From: Nitrososphaerota archaeon
GTDB taxonomy: Archaea > Thermoproteota > Nitrososphaeria > Nitrososphaerales > Nitrosopumilaceae
DNA: 14,412 bases
Assembly: GCA_030611185.1 (NCBI GenBank)
Contig: JAUWQG010000015.1
Coordinates: 1 to 14,412, forward strand
Reading direction: 5' to 3'
Made by a program: the position numbers and the translations under genes. The notes beneath the pieces were generated by a model, which made no database searches, was not told the DNA's origin, and saw only the letters and a program-made list of their open reading frames with translations. This document shows positions 6,227 through 12,566 of the stretch, piece after piece. Positions within the stretch are counted from its first letter, which is position 1, and each line of letters begins with the position of its first letter.

Positions 6227-6601
6227 TTGTCTTCAAATAACCTTGAATGTGAAATTATTTTTTTTGCAGATAAACTACATGTCCATCATTGGCCGTTAAA
6301 TTCTTCTATTTGGAGCAAATCTACAAAAGAGAAAGTTGATCTGGATCTAAATAAAAATCCGAATAAAAAGAAAATAATGATTAAAGATCAACAAATTAAA
6401 ATCAATGACTATGAATTTGACAAAATAAAAAAAATTGGCATCACAGTACCACTATTCAAAAATCAAACCACTCTAGTTTTTGAAGGTCATTTTGAGAATT
6501 TTGATGCTCATGTACATGTCACTACATCCTCTCAAAACTATGTAGACATTTTCAATAAACTAGTGATTTGGAAAAATAGATGTTTTCCTGATTCTTCTTA
6601 G
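6227..6601 (+). CDS. Hypothetical protein with two His clusters, 124 residues
   Basis: Unrecognised protein starting at a TTG six bases after the previous stop. A TTTAATG box about 23 nt upstream may give it its own leaderless transcript. It has a DKLHVHHWP segment (His18, His20, His21) and a GHFENFDAHVHV segment (His88, His95, His97), a spacing that could bind a metal, though no known motif is matched. The middle is Lys/Asn-rich and probably a loop. The composition suggests a beta-rich small soluble domain; there is no signal peptide or membrane helix. Whether the three genes from 4950 on form one functional unit is inferred from spacing only. Confidence 0.7.
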   Translation: MSSNNLECEIIFFADKLHVHHWPLNSSIWSKSTKEKVDLDLNKNPNKKKIMIKDQQIKINDYEFDKIKKIGITVPLFKNQTTLVFEGHFENFDAHVHVTTSSQNYVDIFNKLVIWKNRCFPDSS

Positions 6602-6691
6602 AATATTTTACTTGTTTTAATTTTCCAATGTCTGATCGATGTTATTATTGACAACTGTTTTCAAATCCTTCTAATTTCTAGTAATGTCCCT

Positions 6692-6784
6692 ATGGAATGT
6701 AAAAAAGGATATATTCATAATTTTGCGTGGTTTGAAATCCAATCAAAAAATATGTGTATTAACTGCGGAATTGCAGAAGAATAG
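6692..6784 (+). CDS. Possible 30-residue zinc-binding miniprotein
   Basis: ATG-to-TAG frame encoding 30 residues that begin MECKKGYIHNFAWFE, followed by a C-terminal CINCG knuckle (Cys22, Cys25). Cys3, His9 and the CxxC pair could form one zinc site. Short Cys-rich peptides of this kind are common in thaumarchaeal genomes, but this one is not recognised. No strong promoter is visible and the frame is short, so it is tentative. The CxxCG motif just before the stop is the reason to list it. Confidence 0.35.
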   Translation: MECKKGYIHNFAWFEIQSKNMCINCGIAEE

Positions 6785-6845
6785 TCTAAAACTCTGTCTA
6801 AAATTTAGAAAATTTTATCGTGATAATCCGTAAAGTAAATTCACA

Positions 6846-6974
6846 TTAATTCAAATCATTGTTTTTTGCCCAACAATCACATTGCTTCCAAGAACATTGT
6901 GGGCAATCGTATGGTGTTTTACTATCTTTACATTCTGAAGGAAGACAATTACAACGCGAACATCTAGTTTCCAT
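6846..6974 (-). CDS. Cys-rich 42-residue protein (two zinc knuckles)
   Basis: A 42-residue protein with eight cysteines: CSRCNC at 5-10, Cys15, CPQC at 24-27, and Cys32 and Cys34 in WKQCDCW. This suits two small zinc sites. A conserved-looking YDCPQCSWKQCDCW core makes chance unlikely. On the minus strand an AAATATAC box (7001-7008) lies about 31 nt before the ATG, which suggests its own promoter and a very short leader. It is downstream of, and on the same strand as, the S24e-S27ae pair, separated by about 150 nt. Family and role are unknown; a regulator or metal-handling protein would both fit. Confidence 0.65.
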   Translation of the reverse strand: METRCSRCNCLPSECKDSKTPYDCPQCSWKQCDCWAKNNDLN

Positions 6975-7122
6975 CGATAATACTTAAAATTCCCTTTTTG
7001 GTATATTTACATTTTGTAAGCCTTTTGGTCTTGAGTATGTTTTTAATTATTTGTTTGAAAATAATGAAAAATTCTATATATTTTTTTTAAGATTGTATTT
7101 TAACAAATTGAATTTGATTTTT

Positions 7123-7296
7123 TCACTGGATAAATTCTGTTAATCCACATTTTCCACAAGTATGTCTGTCTTTATGCTCTGACATGTAAACACCCTTACC
7201 ACATCTAGAACAATTTTTTTTAAGTCTAGTTAATTTATCGCCATCGATTTTGAAATACTTGGATATGCTAGGGCTGGAACCTTTTTTTCCTGCCAT
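7123..7296 (-). CDS. rps27ae: Small-subunit ribosomal protein S27ae (eS31)
   Basis: The archaeal counterpart of the eukaryotic ubiquitin-fused S27a, here without ubiquitin. It is a 57-residue zinc-ribbon protein of the 30S subunit near the decoding region. It starts MAGKKGSSPSISKYFKIDG, then carries CSRCGKGVYMSEHKDRHTCGKCG with Cys29, Cys32, Cys47 and Cys50 as zinc ligands. The C-terminal TEF ending is typical. Its ATG overlaps the stop codon of S24e by one base (TAATG), so the two are co-transcribed and probably translationally coupled. S24e-S27ae pairing is widespread in archaea. The short size is normal for this family. Confidence 0.95.
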   Translation of the reverse strand: MAGKKGSSPSISKYFKIDGDKLTRLKKNCSRCGKGVYMSEHKDRHTCGKCGLTEFIQ

Positions 7297-7724
7297 TATT
7301 TAGATTTCTCCTCTTTGGGTTTTTCAGGAGATGCTTCTTCTGCCTTTACTTCAGCTTTCTCCTCTTTGGGTTTTTCAGGAGATGCTTCTTCAACTGCCTC
7401 TGCTGGTGTCTCTTCTACTTTTTCAGCTTCAGCTTGTTTGGCTTTGGCTTTTTCCAATCTAGAAAATATAGTTGGATTGACGTGTTTTTTTGCTAATCCT
7501 TCATCATCATAAACAAAGAATGTACCTGTGATGATTGATTTTCCTGAATGATTCTTTAATCCCATTGGAATGATAACTTTTTCACCCAAGCTAAACTCCT
7601 TGGTGACCATGTCTATTGCCTCAAGTTTTTTCAACTTTCCTGCCAATCCTGTAAAATTACAGGTGATTTCTCTTCTGGATAGAAATGTATTATTTACATC
7701 GCTAATGGTCTGGATTAAAGACAT
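7296..7724 (-). CDS. rps24e: Small-subunit ribosomal protein S24e with charged C-terminal tail
   Basis: A protein of the archaeal 30S subunit shared with eukaryotes. The core (first ~90 residues) has the S24e pattern: an N-terminal strand with SRREITCNF, a helix with EAIDMVTKEF and TGTFFVYDDEGLAKKHVNPTIFSRLE. An extra tail of about 45 residues rich in Ala, Glu, Lys and Pro follows. It contains EEASPEKPKEEK twice and is likely disordered. The frame is open to an ATG at 7751, giving 151 residues. I chose the ATG at 7724 (142 residues) because CATATAAA at 7749-7756 reads as TTTATATG on the minus strand and is centred 29 nt before it. The longer start remains possible. S27ae follows with a one-base overlap, and a DUF309 gene is divergent. 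Confidence 0.93.
   Translation of the reverse strand: MSLIQTISDVNNTFLSRREITCNFTGLAGKLKKLEAIDMVTKEFSLGEKVIIPMGLKNHSGKSIITGTFFVYDDEGLAKKHVNPTIFSRLEKAKAKQAEAEKVEETPAEAVEEASPEKPKEEKAEVKAEEASPEKPKEEKSK
7305..7391. repeat. In-gene direct repeat, 36 nt, period 51 nt
   Basis: Two apparently identical 36-nt copies at 7305-7340 and 7356-7391 within the 3' end of the S24e gene. They encode the repeated EEASPEKPKEEK block in the protein tail. Identity at the nucleotide level suggests a recent in-frame duplication of 17 codons. Confidence 0.85.
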
Positions 7725-7748
7725 GTATCGGAAATCCTCTTCATATTT

Positions 7749-7756
7749 CATATAAA
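7749..7756 (-). promoter_or_regulatory. TATA-like box for S24e-S27ae
   Basis: TTTATATG on the minus strand, centred about 29 nt before the ATG at 7724. It overlaps the alternative upstream start codon at 7751, which argues against that start being the main one. Confidence 0.45.
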
Positions 7757-7778
7757 TCTTGATTGAAAACCAAGAACA

Positions 7779-7786
7779 AATTTATG
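7779..7786 (+). promoter_or_regulatory. TATA-like box for the DUF309 gene
   Basis: AATTTATG on the plus strand, centred about 25 nt before the ATG at 7808. The same AT stretch could serve the opposite direction for the longer S24e start (31 nt), so the 56-nt divergent region is compact. Confidence 0.4.
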
Positions 7787-7807
7787 AAATAGCTGAGGAT
7801 TAGTCGT

Positions 7808-8368
7808 ATGGCCCGATTCATGTTGCACCTAAAAAATGAAAAATTTAGCCCATCTGACTCTAAAGATCTAGTCTACAAAGCAAGAGATCTTTGTTCAAAC
7901 ATGAATGCATCAGTAAGAGTTGCTCGAGTGGCTAGCAAGTTTGTGGAGTTTGACATTGAAGTTGAACCAGAAAATCTAGATTTGCTTATTGACAAATTAA
8001 GTCCTATTGGGGTGCTAGATAATGCAAGACACATTGTTGAAGAAAAGATAGTAAAAGACACTGGCATAAAGGATGGCATATTTTATTTTAACAATGAAAG
8101 ATTTTGGGAATGTCATGAGGCCTTTGAAGGTGTTTGGAAAGAATGCTCTGGCAGAGAAAAAGAACTGATTCAAGGAATTATTTTGCTAGCCGTAGCTTTT
8201 GCCCATTCACAAAAAAATGATTATTTGATTGGTCTTGGCATGCTTGGCAGGGCCATGGAAAAACTTGGCAATTCGCCTTCCATATATCATAACATAGATG
8301 TTGATATGATTCGAAGTAAGATTATTGAAATGCAAAAATCAAAGACTTTGACTATATTTGAGATTTAA
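7808..8368 (+). CDS. DUF309 domain protein with extra N-terminal domain
   Basis: A 186-residue protein. Residues about 90-155 match the DUF309 helical domain: FNNERFWECHEAFEGVW with His103, Glu104 and Glu107, followed by EKELIQGIILLAVAFAHSQKND. The domain is widespread in bacteria and archaea with no settled function; the conserved HE pair is suggestive of metal binding. The first ~80 residues form a separate small alpha/beta domain that I do not recognise by name. The start fits a TATA-like box 25 nt upstream. The gene is divergent from S24e and converges on apgM, their last 17 nt overlapping. No operon partner exists, so context gives no functional clue. Confidence 0.85.
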   Translation: MARFMLHLKNEKFSPSDSKDLVYKARDLCSNMNASVRVARVASKFVEFDIEVEPENLDLLIDKLSPIGVLDNARHIVEEKIVKDTGIKDGIFYFNNERFWECHEAFEGVWKECSGREKELIQGIILLAVAFAHSQKNDYLIGLGMLGRAMEKLGNSPSIYHNIDVDMIRSKIIEMQKSKTLTIFEI

Positions 8369-9686
8369 TTAAATTAAGAGCAGTTGTAACTACTTCTGCA
8401 CCTTGTAGTAATCCAATTCTTCCATGTTTGGCTTGCTCTTCTGTCATTCTAGTTGTTCCATCATTTTTTATAAAATCCCCTGAAACTAAAACAGGTACAG
8501 GGTCATCGCTGTGACCCTTGTTAATGCATGGAGTTGAATGATCTGCAGATATTATTATTGTGACTTTACTTGAATCAATATTTTCTAGTAGGGTTTTGAA
8601 AAATCTCTGATCAATTTCCTCAATGTTTTTCATCTTTCCAATGGCATCTCCATCGTGGCCAAACTCATCTGGACCTTTTAGATGTACATAAATTGCATTC
8701 TGAGTTTCCATGGCTTTTGCTGCAACTCTTGCTTTTTCTTCATAGTCTGTCAATCCTCCAGCTTCAAAGGCTTGCATTTTTAGAACATCTGAAATTCCTA
8801 ATTCTACTGGCATATCTACTATACAAGAAAATTTCATAGAATATTTTTCATTGATTGGAATGACGTCTGGATACTTGTTTCCAGCATCTCGTAATAATAT
8901 GCAACTTAATTTTTTTTGGTTTGCTTCTCCTCTTTTTTGATTTACACTACTTTCTTTCATTATTTGCAAAGATTGCTCTGTGAATTCATTAACCAAATTG
9001 GCTGTAATTTTTGAGCCTTCTGATTCCTCTAAAGGTAGACATTTCTCTATTCTCATAAAATCACCCACCGCCTTGGCAACTCCCATTCCATCTACCCTAG
9101 CATATGCTGGGTCTGTGTTGGTAATCTCTGAGGAAAGACTAGAACCGTTTGATCTTATTCTAACTGTAACTCGATGACCAATGGTAGGTGCTACAACAAC
9201 TGAAGAGTTTGGATGAGAAAATTTTATTTTATTTTCAATCTCTTTTGCAATATTTTGTGCATCTTCTTTTTCTATTTGCCTTCCTGCCCTTCTATCAATA
9301 ATTACTCCTTCTTCATTTAGTGTAGAGAAATTTCCTCGCAAAGCTAAATCGCCATCTTTAAAATCAATGCCTACTCCTATTGCCTCAATTACCCCTCTTC
9401 CAGCATAGTCTGAATGATGGAATTTGTATCCAAGCATATTGAATACTGCAATGTCTGATTCTGGTGCAATGCCCTTTCCAACGGAAATTACCTCTCCTAT
9501 TGTACCATTTTTGGCTATTTTATCTAGAGTAGGTGTATTTGCTGCCTCAAGTGGTGTTTTTCCATCTAAATCCGGATGTGGCAAGTCCCCCACTCCATCT
9601 AGTAGAACATAAACCATATGAACATCAGAATTATCCATACTGCTTTTCGATTTTTCAACTTCTACTGTCTCCTTTAAAGCTTGCAT
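8352..9686 (-). CDS. apgM: 2,3-bisphosphoglycerate-independent phosphoglycerate mutase, archaeal type
   Basis: Interconverts 3- and 2-phosphoglycerate in glycolysis and gluconeogenesis in the cytoplasm, using a phosphoserine intermediate and two metal ions. The 444 residues are slightly longer than usual. The alkaline-phosphatase-fold ligands are visible: Asp30 in LLDGVGD, nucleophile Ser77 in IAPESDIA, Asp340 and His344 in GPDEFGHDGD, Asp382 and His383 in SADHSTP, and His392 in KGHSDDPVPVL. The insert domain lies between about 100 and 200. The first 16 residues precede the family's usual start, so the ATG at 9638 (MDNSDVHMVYVLLD) may be used. A TTATTTTG stretch about 25 nt before 9686 favours the longer form. 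It overlaps the convergent DUF309 gene by 17 nt at the 3' end. Confidence 0.95.
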   Translation of the reverse strand: MQALKETVEVEKSKSSMDNSDVHMVYVLLDGVGDLPHPDLDGKTPLEAANTPTLDKIAKNGTIGEVISVGKGIAPESDIAVFNMLGYKFHHSDYAGRGVIEAIGVGIDFKDGDLALRGNFSTLNEEGVIIDRRAGRQIEKEDAQNIAKEIENKIKFSHPNSSVVVAPTIGHRVTVRIRSNGSSLSSEITNTDPAYARVDGMGVAKAVGDFMRIEKCLPLEESEGSKITANLVNEFTEQSLQIMKESSVNQKRGEANQKKLSCILLRDAGNKYPDVIPINEKYSMKFSCIVDMPVELGISDVLKMQAFEAGGLTDYEEKARVAAKAMETQNAIYVHLKGPDEFGHDGDAIGKMKNIEEIDQRFFKTLLENIDSSKVTIIISADHSTPCINKGHSDDPVPVLVSGDFIKNDGTTRMTEEQAKHGRIGLLQGAEVVTTALNLIKSQI

Positions 9687-9834
9687 ACAAAACTGCGATC
9701 AGTAATTCAAAATAACGTTGATTGTATTTGGAAATTTAATTTTTTATTTTTATAATTTCATGGAAAATGTTGTTGTCTTGCTGATCAAGATTCATTATTT
9801 CAAATATTTTTCAAAAACTTAGATCTCAGTAAAC

Positions 9835-9841
9835 AATTTAA
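9835..9841 (+). promoter_or_regulatory. TATA-like box for the GalT-like gene
   Basis: AATTTAA, centred about 28 nt before the ATG at 9867. It lies in the 180-nt divergent region shared with apgM and supports a leaderless start at 9867 rather than the in-frame ATG nine bases later. Confidence 0.4.
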
Positions 9842-9866
9842 CACACGTTTTCTGCCAGTAGAAACT

Positions 9867-10883
9867 ATGGGAGATATGAGAAAAGATTATGTTTCTGAAC
9901 GTTTTATGATCATTTCAAAAAAAGATGACAAAGTAATTGATCCAAAAAAAATGCCATTTGCCCCTGGCAATGAATCTATGACAAATCCTTCGGTTCTCTC
10001 TTTGGTTGCAAAAGATGGTATGTTACAACGTCTCCAGGACAATGAAGACGAATATGTCAAGAATTGGTCTATCAGAGTTTTTGAAAGTAAAAATCCTATT
10101 GTCTCAGTTGATGCTGAAAATTCATACAGCGATAAACCACATTATAGCGAACCATCATACGGCTATCATTATGTTGTGGTGGCCTCTCCAAAACAAAAAG
10201 ATACTTTTGCAACAATTGATCCTGAACAATGGTCAAATGTTCTGGTGGTTGTACAAGATAGGTTGAGGTGGCTTTACACCCAAAAAGGAGTTACCTATGT
10301 TTCAATTTATGGAGATCAAGGTGAAGAGGCTGGAAATAAAAATCCTCACCCTCACTTGAATTTAGTCACGTTTTCAACAATTCCTCCGGTAATAGAATCT
10401 GAAGCCGAGGCATCTCATAAAATCTTGAATGAAAAAGGAGTATGTGTAATGTGTCAAACAATTAATGCTGAAACTGGCAGTGCTAGGCAGGTTTTACAAA
10501 CTGAAGGGTTTATTGCGTTTTGTCCATGGTCGCCATCATATCCTTATGAGTTTTGGATCACTCCGAAAAAACACACTACTAGTTTTTCTAAAATCACACA
10601 AAAGGAAATTAATGATTTATCCCTTATCCTAAGAGCAACTTTGGGAGGATTGTCAAAAACAGTCAAAAATGTTTCCTATAATTTGGTGTTTCATTTATCT
10701 CCTGAAAAGAAGAACAGTCGACAGATTCATTGGCATATTGAAATTTATCCAATAACAAAAGCTTGGTCTGGGTTAGAACGTGGTTATGGTATTTTCTTAA
10801 ATGATGTTTCTCCAGAACAGGCTGCAGAAAAGCTTGGTGCTGCTTGCAGAAAAGAGCTGGCCAATCTAGTGGGAATCATCTAA
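9867..10883 (+). CDS. Galactose-1-phosphate uridylyltransferase-like protein (HIT superfamily)
   Basis: A 338-residue GalT-type nucleotidylyltransferase that would exchange a nucleotidyl group between an NDP-sugar and a sugar 1-phosphate via a histidine intermediate. It has two HIT-like halves. The active-site motif is NPHPHLN (His161-Pro-His163), and the second half carries IHWHIEIYP with His288 and His290. CVMC (Cys193, Cys196) could be a structural zinc pair, though in classical GalT the CxxC lies earlier. Classical GalT has HPHGQ, so the Gln that contacts the nucleotide intermediate is Asn165 here. The sugar and nucleotide are therefore uncertain, and an ADP- or UDP-specific relative is possible. 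An in-frame ATG at 9876 is an alternative start. It is divergent from apgM. Confidence 0.85.
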   Translation: MGDMRKDYVSERFMIISKKDDKVIDPKKMPFAPGNESMTNPSVLSLVAKDGMLQRLQDNEDEYVKNWSIRVFESKNPIVSVDAENSYSDKPHYSEPSYGYHYVVVASPKQKDTFATIDPEQWSNVLVVVQDRLRWLYTQKGVTYVSIYGDQGEEAGNKNPHPHLNLVTFSTIPPVIESEAEASHKILNEKGVCVMCQTINAETGSARQVLQTEGFIAFCPWSPSYPYEFWITPKKHTTSFSKITQKEINDLSLILRATLGGLSKTVKNVSYNLVFHLSPEKKNSRQIHWHIEIYPITKAWSGLERGYGIFLNDVSPEQAAEKLGAACRKELANLVGII

Positions 10884-10889
10884 TTTTTT
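10884..10889 (+). terminator. Poly-T tract after the GalT-like gene
   Basis: Six T residues directly follow the TAA stop, matching the T-rich intrinsic termination signals of archaea. A promoter for the next gene follows within ten bases, so this probably separates two transcripts. Confidence 0.4.
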
Positions 10890-10895
10890 GAATGG

Positions 10896-10904
10896 TTTAT
10901 TTAT
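10896..10904 (+). promoter_or_regulatory. TATA box for the membrane protein gene
   Basis: TTTATTTAT centred 26 nt before the ATG at 10926. This is the clearest TATA box with leaderless spacing in the window. Confidence 0.6.
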
Positions 10905-10925
10905 CAATCAGAATTTGTTAATATA

Positions 10926-11366
10926 ATGGGAATTGAAAAGTGGGTAGCGGCTGTTAGTTTAGCTTTATTTGTAATGTTTGTAGGGGAGATGCTTTCAATT
11001 TACATCTTTATGACTGATGTTCCAGAAACTTTTGAATTTGGATTAGAATTTGATGCCAATCCAAAAATCCTTCAGTTCATTTCAATTGGAGTTGCACCTG
11101 CAGGCCTTATGGCTGGTCTCTCATATTTGATGGCTAGACGATATGGTTCAAAACCTATTGGTTATCTCATAATTGCAGGTGGAGTTGTCATGCTTATTGG
11201 AATGGCATACACTTTCACTCTCGTCGATAAAATAGAAGATCATTTCTTATCAGACATGGTCACTTTTACCCCTATTCTATTCATGGTCTTATCAATCCCT
11301 GTAATGGTGGTTGGGGCTTCCTTGTTAAAAATAAAAATCAAACGTCAAAAAAAAGAATATTACTAG
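10926..11366 (+). CDS. Four-helix integral membrane protein of unknown function
   Basis: A 146-residue membrane protein with four predicted helices: about 7-31, 50-70, 77-97 and 114-137. An acidic loop (TDVPETFEFGLEFD) lies between helices 1 and 2, and a Lys/Arg tail KIKIKRQKKEYY ends the protein. The positive-inside rule would put the tail and the RRYGSK loop between helices 2 and 3 in the cytoplasm, so both termini are inside and the acidic loop outside. No family is recognised. It is a single-gene transcript behind a strong TATA box. Its TAG overlaps the stop of the convergent acetyltransferase gene within CTAG. Confidence 0.85.
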   Translation: MGIEKWVAAVSLALFVMFVGEMLSIYIFMTDVPETFEFGLEFDANPKILQFISIGVAPAGLMAGLSYLMARRYGSKPIGYLIIAGGVVMLIGMAYTFTLVDKIEDHFLSDMVTFTPILFMVLSIPVMVVGASLLKIKIKRQKKEYY

Positions 11367-11800
11367 TTATGATCAAATCTCAAGGCATTGGCATTATGTG
11401 TAAATCCTATTTTTTCATAAAAGGGCTTTACTTCATCAACGCAATCTAGGATTGTTTTGTAACATCCCTTGATTTTTGCCACCTCTAGCAAATGTCTGAT
11501 GATTTTTTCTCCAATTTTTTGTCCTTGGTAATTTTTATCAACGACTACATCTTCAATATGTCCGACAATACCTCCATTGTGAATGAATTTAGATTCTAGT
11601 AAGAGTGTGGCAGCTCCTACCACTTTTTCATCCATTAATGCCACAACAATAATGTGGTCAGGATTATTTTCAATTTTATCATAAATCTTCTCTGCTGTAT
11701 TTTTTTCAATGTTGCTTGCTTGACGAAGAGAATCTAAAGTGGTCAAAAATCCATTCCAAAGATCTTCTTTTTGAAGTTCTTTAATTGTGATGTTGCTCAT
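11363..11800 (-). CDS. Gna1-like N-acetyltransferase (GNAT), probable glucosamine-6-phosphate acetyltransferase
   Basis: A 145-residue GNAT enzyme close in pattern to eukaryotic Gna1, which acetylates glucosamine 6-phosphate with acetyl-CoA on the way to UDP-GlcNAc. The signature GHIEDVVVDKNYQGQKIGEKII (80-101) contains the acetyl-CoA loop (QGQKIG). GCYKTILDC (112-120) and FYEKIGF (127-133) match the GHVEDIVVD...NCYKITLEC...FYKKFGY pattern of the eukaryotic enzyme, recalled from memory. It lies six bases after a sugar nucleotidylyltransferase on the same strand, which supports a role in amino-sugar nucleotide synthesis. It is complete with no odd residues. The GNAT fold is certain; the substrate is inferred from pattern and neighbour. 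Confidence 0.85.
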   Translation of the reverse strand: MSNITIKELQKEDLWNGFLTTLDSLRQASNIEKNTAEKIYDKIENNPDHIIVVALMDEKVVGAATLLLESKFIHNGGIVGHIEDVVVDKNYQGQKIGEKIIRHLLEVAKIKGCYKTILDCVDEVKPFYEKIGFTHNANALRFDHN

Positions 11801-11806
11801 TTTTAA

Positions 11807-12508
11807 TTATATTTTTCCAAGTTTTTGAATATATTCGTTATTTGCTTTTTCATACGATTCCTTGTTTCCAATATCTATGAATCCATTTTTACTGATAAAA
11901 CTACCAATAACTTTTTTCTTTGACATTGCATTTTTGATTACGCTATCCATTCCATATGGTTTATTCTTGGGAATTAATTTCATAACTTCGGGCTCCATTA
12001 CATAGCATCCCATATTGATATTTGCTTTAATTTCTGGTTTCTCATTCCATGCTGTAACTTGGTTATTTTTTGTAGTCTCAATTACACCATAGGGTAAATT
12101 AGTTGTATATTCTTTCAAACTCATTGTCACAAAAGGCTTTTTTTGTTTGTGTTGTTTTATCATGTTGCGTAAATTAAATCCGTAAATTGAGTCTCCATAC
12201 ATACAAACAAAAGTATCGTCGATGAATTTTTCTGCAGTCTTTAATTGGCCAGCTGTTGCAAGAGGTTTATTGGATATTGCATATTCTATACTAACTCCAA
12301 AATTTTTACCATCCCCAAAATAATCTTCAATTGATCTTCTTAGGTAGCTTACACATAGTACAATTGATTTTACTCCGTTTTTCTTAGACCACTCAATCAA
12401 ATGCTCTAAAATTGGTTTTTCGCCTAGAGGGAGCATAGGTTTTGGAAGAAATGTGGTGTATGGTTGTAGCCTGGTTCCCAATCCACCTGCTAAAATAACT
12501 GCTTTCAC
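11807..12508 (-). CDS. NDP-sugar nucleotidylyltransferase (sugar-1-phosphate type)
   Basis: Joins a nucleotide to a sugar 1-phosphate, releasing pyrophosphate. The 233 residues are only the catalytic Rossmann-like domain, without the left-handed helix acyltransferase domain of GlmU. Motifs are the nucleotide-binding loop LAGGLGTRL (6-14), FLPKPMLPL with Lys23, metal-binding Asp106 in YGDSIYG, WNEKP (154-158), NMGCYVMEP and IDIG with Asp212. The family includes mannose-1-phosphate guanylyltransferase, glucose-1-phosphate thymidylyl- or uridylyltransferase and GlcNAc-1-phosphate uridylyltransferase, and these motifs do not separate them. Upstream on the same strand is thiDN (58-nt gap); downstream is the Gna1-like gene (6-nt gap). 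That pairing makes UDP-GlcNAc formation an attractive guess. Confidence 0.9.
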   Translation of the reverse strand: MKAVILAGGLGTRLQPYTTFLPKPMLPLGEKPILEHLIEWSKKNGVKSIVLCVSYLRRSIEDYFGDGKNFGVSIEYAISNKPLATAGQLKTAEKFIDDTFVCMYGDSIYGFNLRNMIKQHKQKKPFVTMSLKEYTTNLPYGVIETTKNNQVTAWNEKPEIKANINMGCYVMEPEVMKLIPKNKPYGMDSVIKNAMSKKKVIGSFISKNGFIDIGNKESYEKANNEYIQKLGKI

Positions 12509-12566
12509 AAATTTTCTTTAATTTTTCACTATTTATGTTCGAGTGTGGGTTTGAAACATACTCCAA

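Noticed and set aside
6727..6742. T-arm-like sequence GGTTTGAAATCC suggesting a tRNA
   Set aside because: No matching acceptor stem, D arm or anticodon arm was found around it, and it lies inside the small CxxCG frame.
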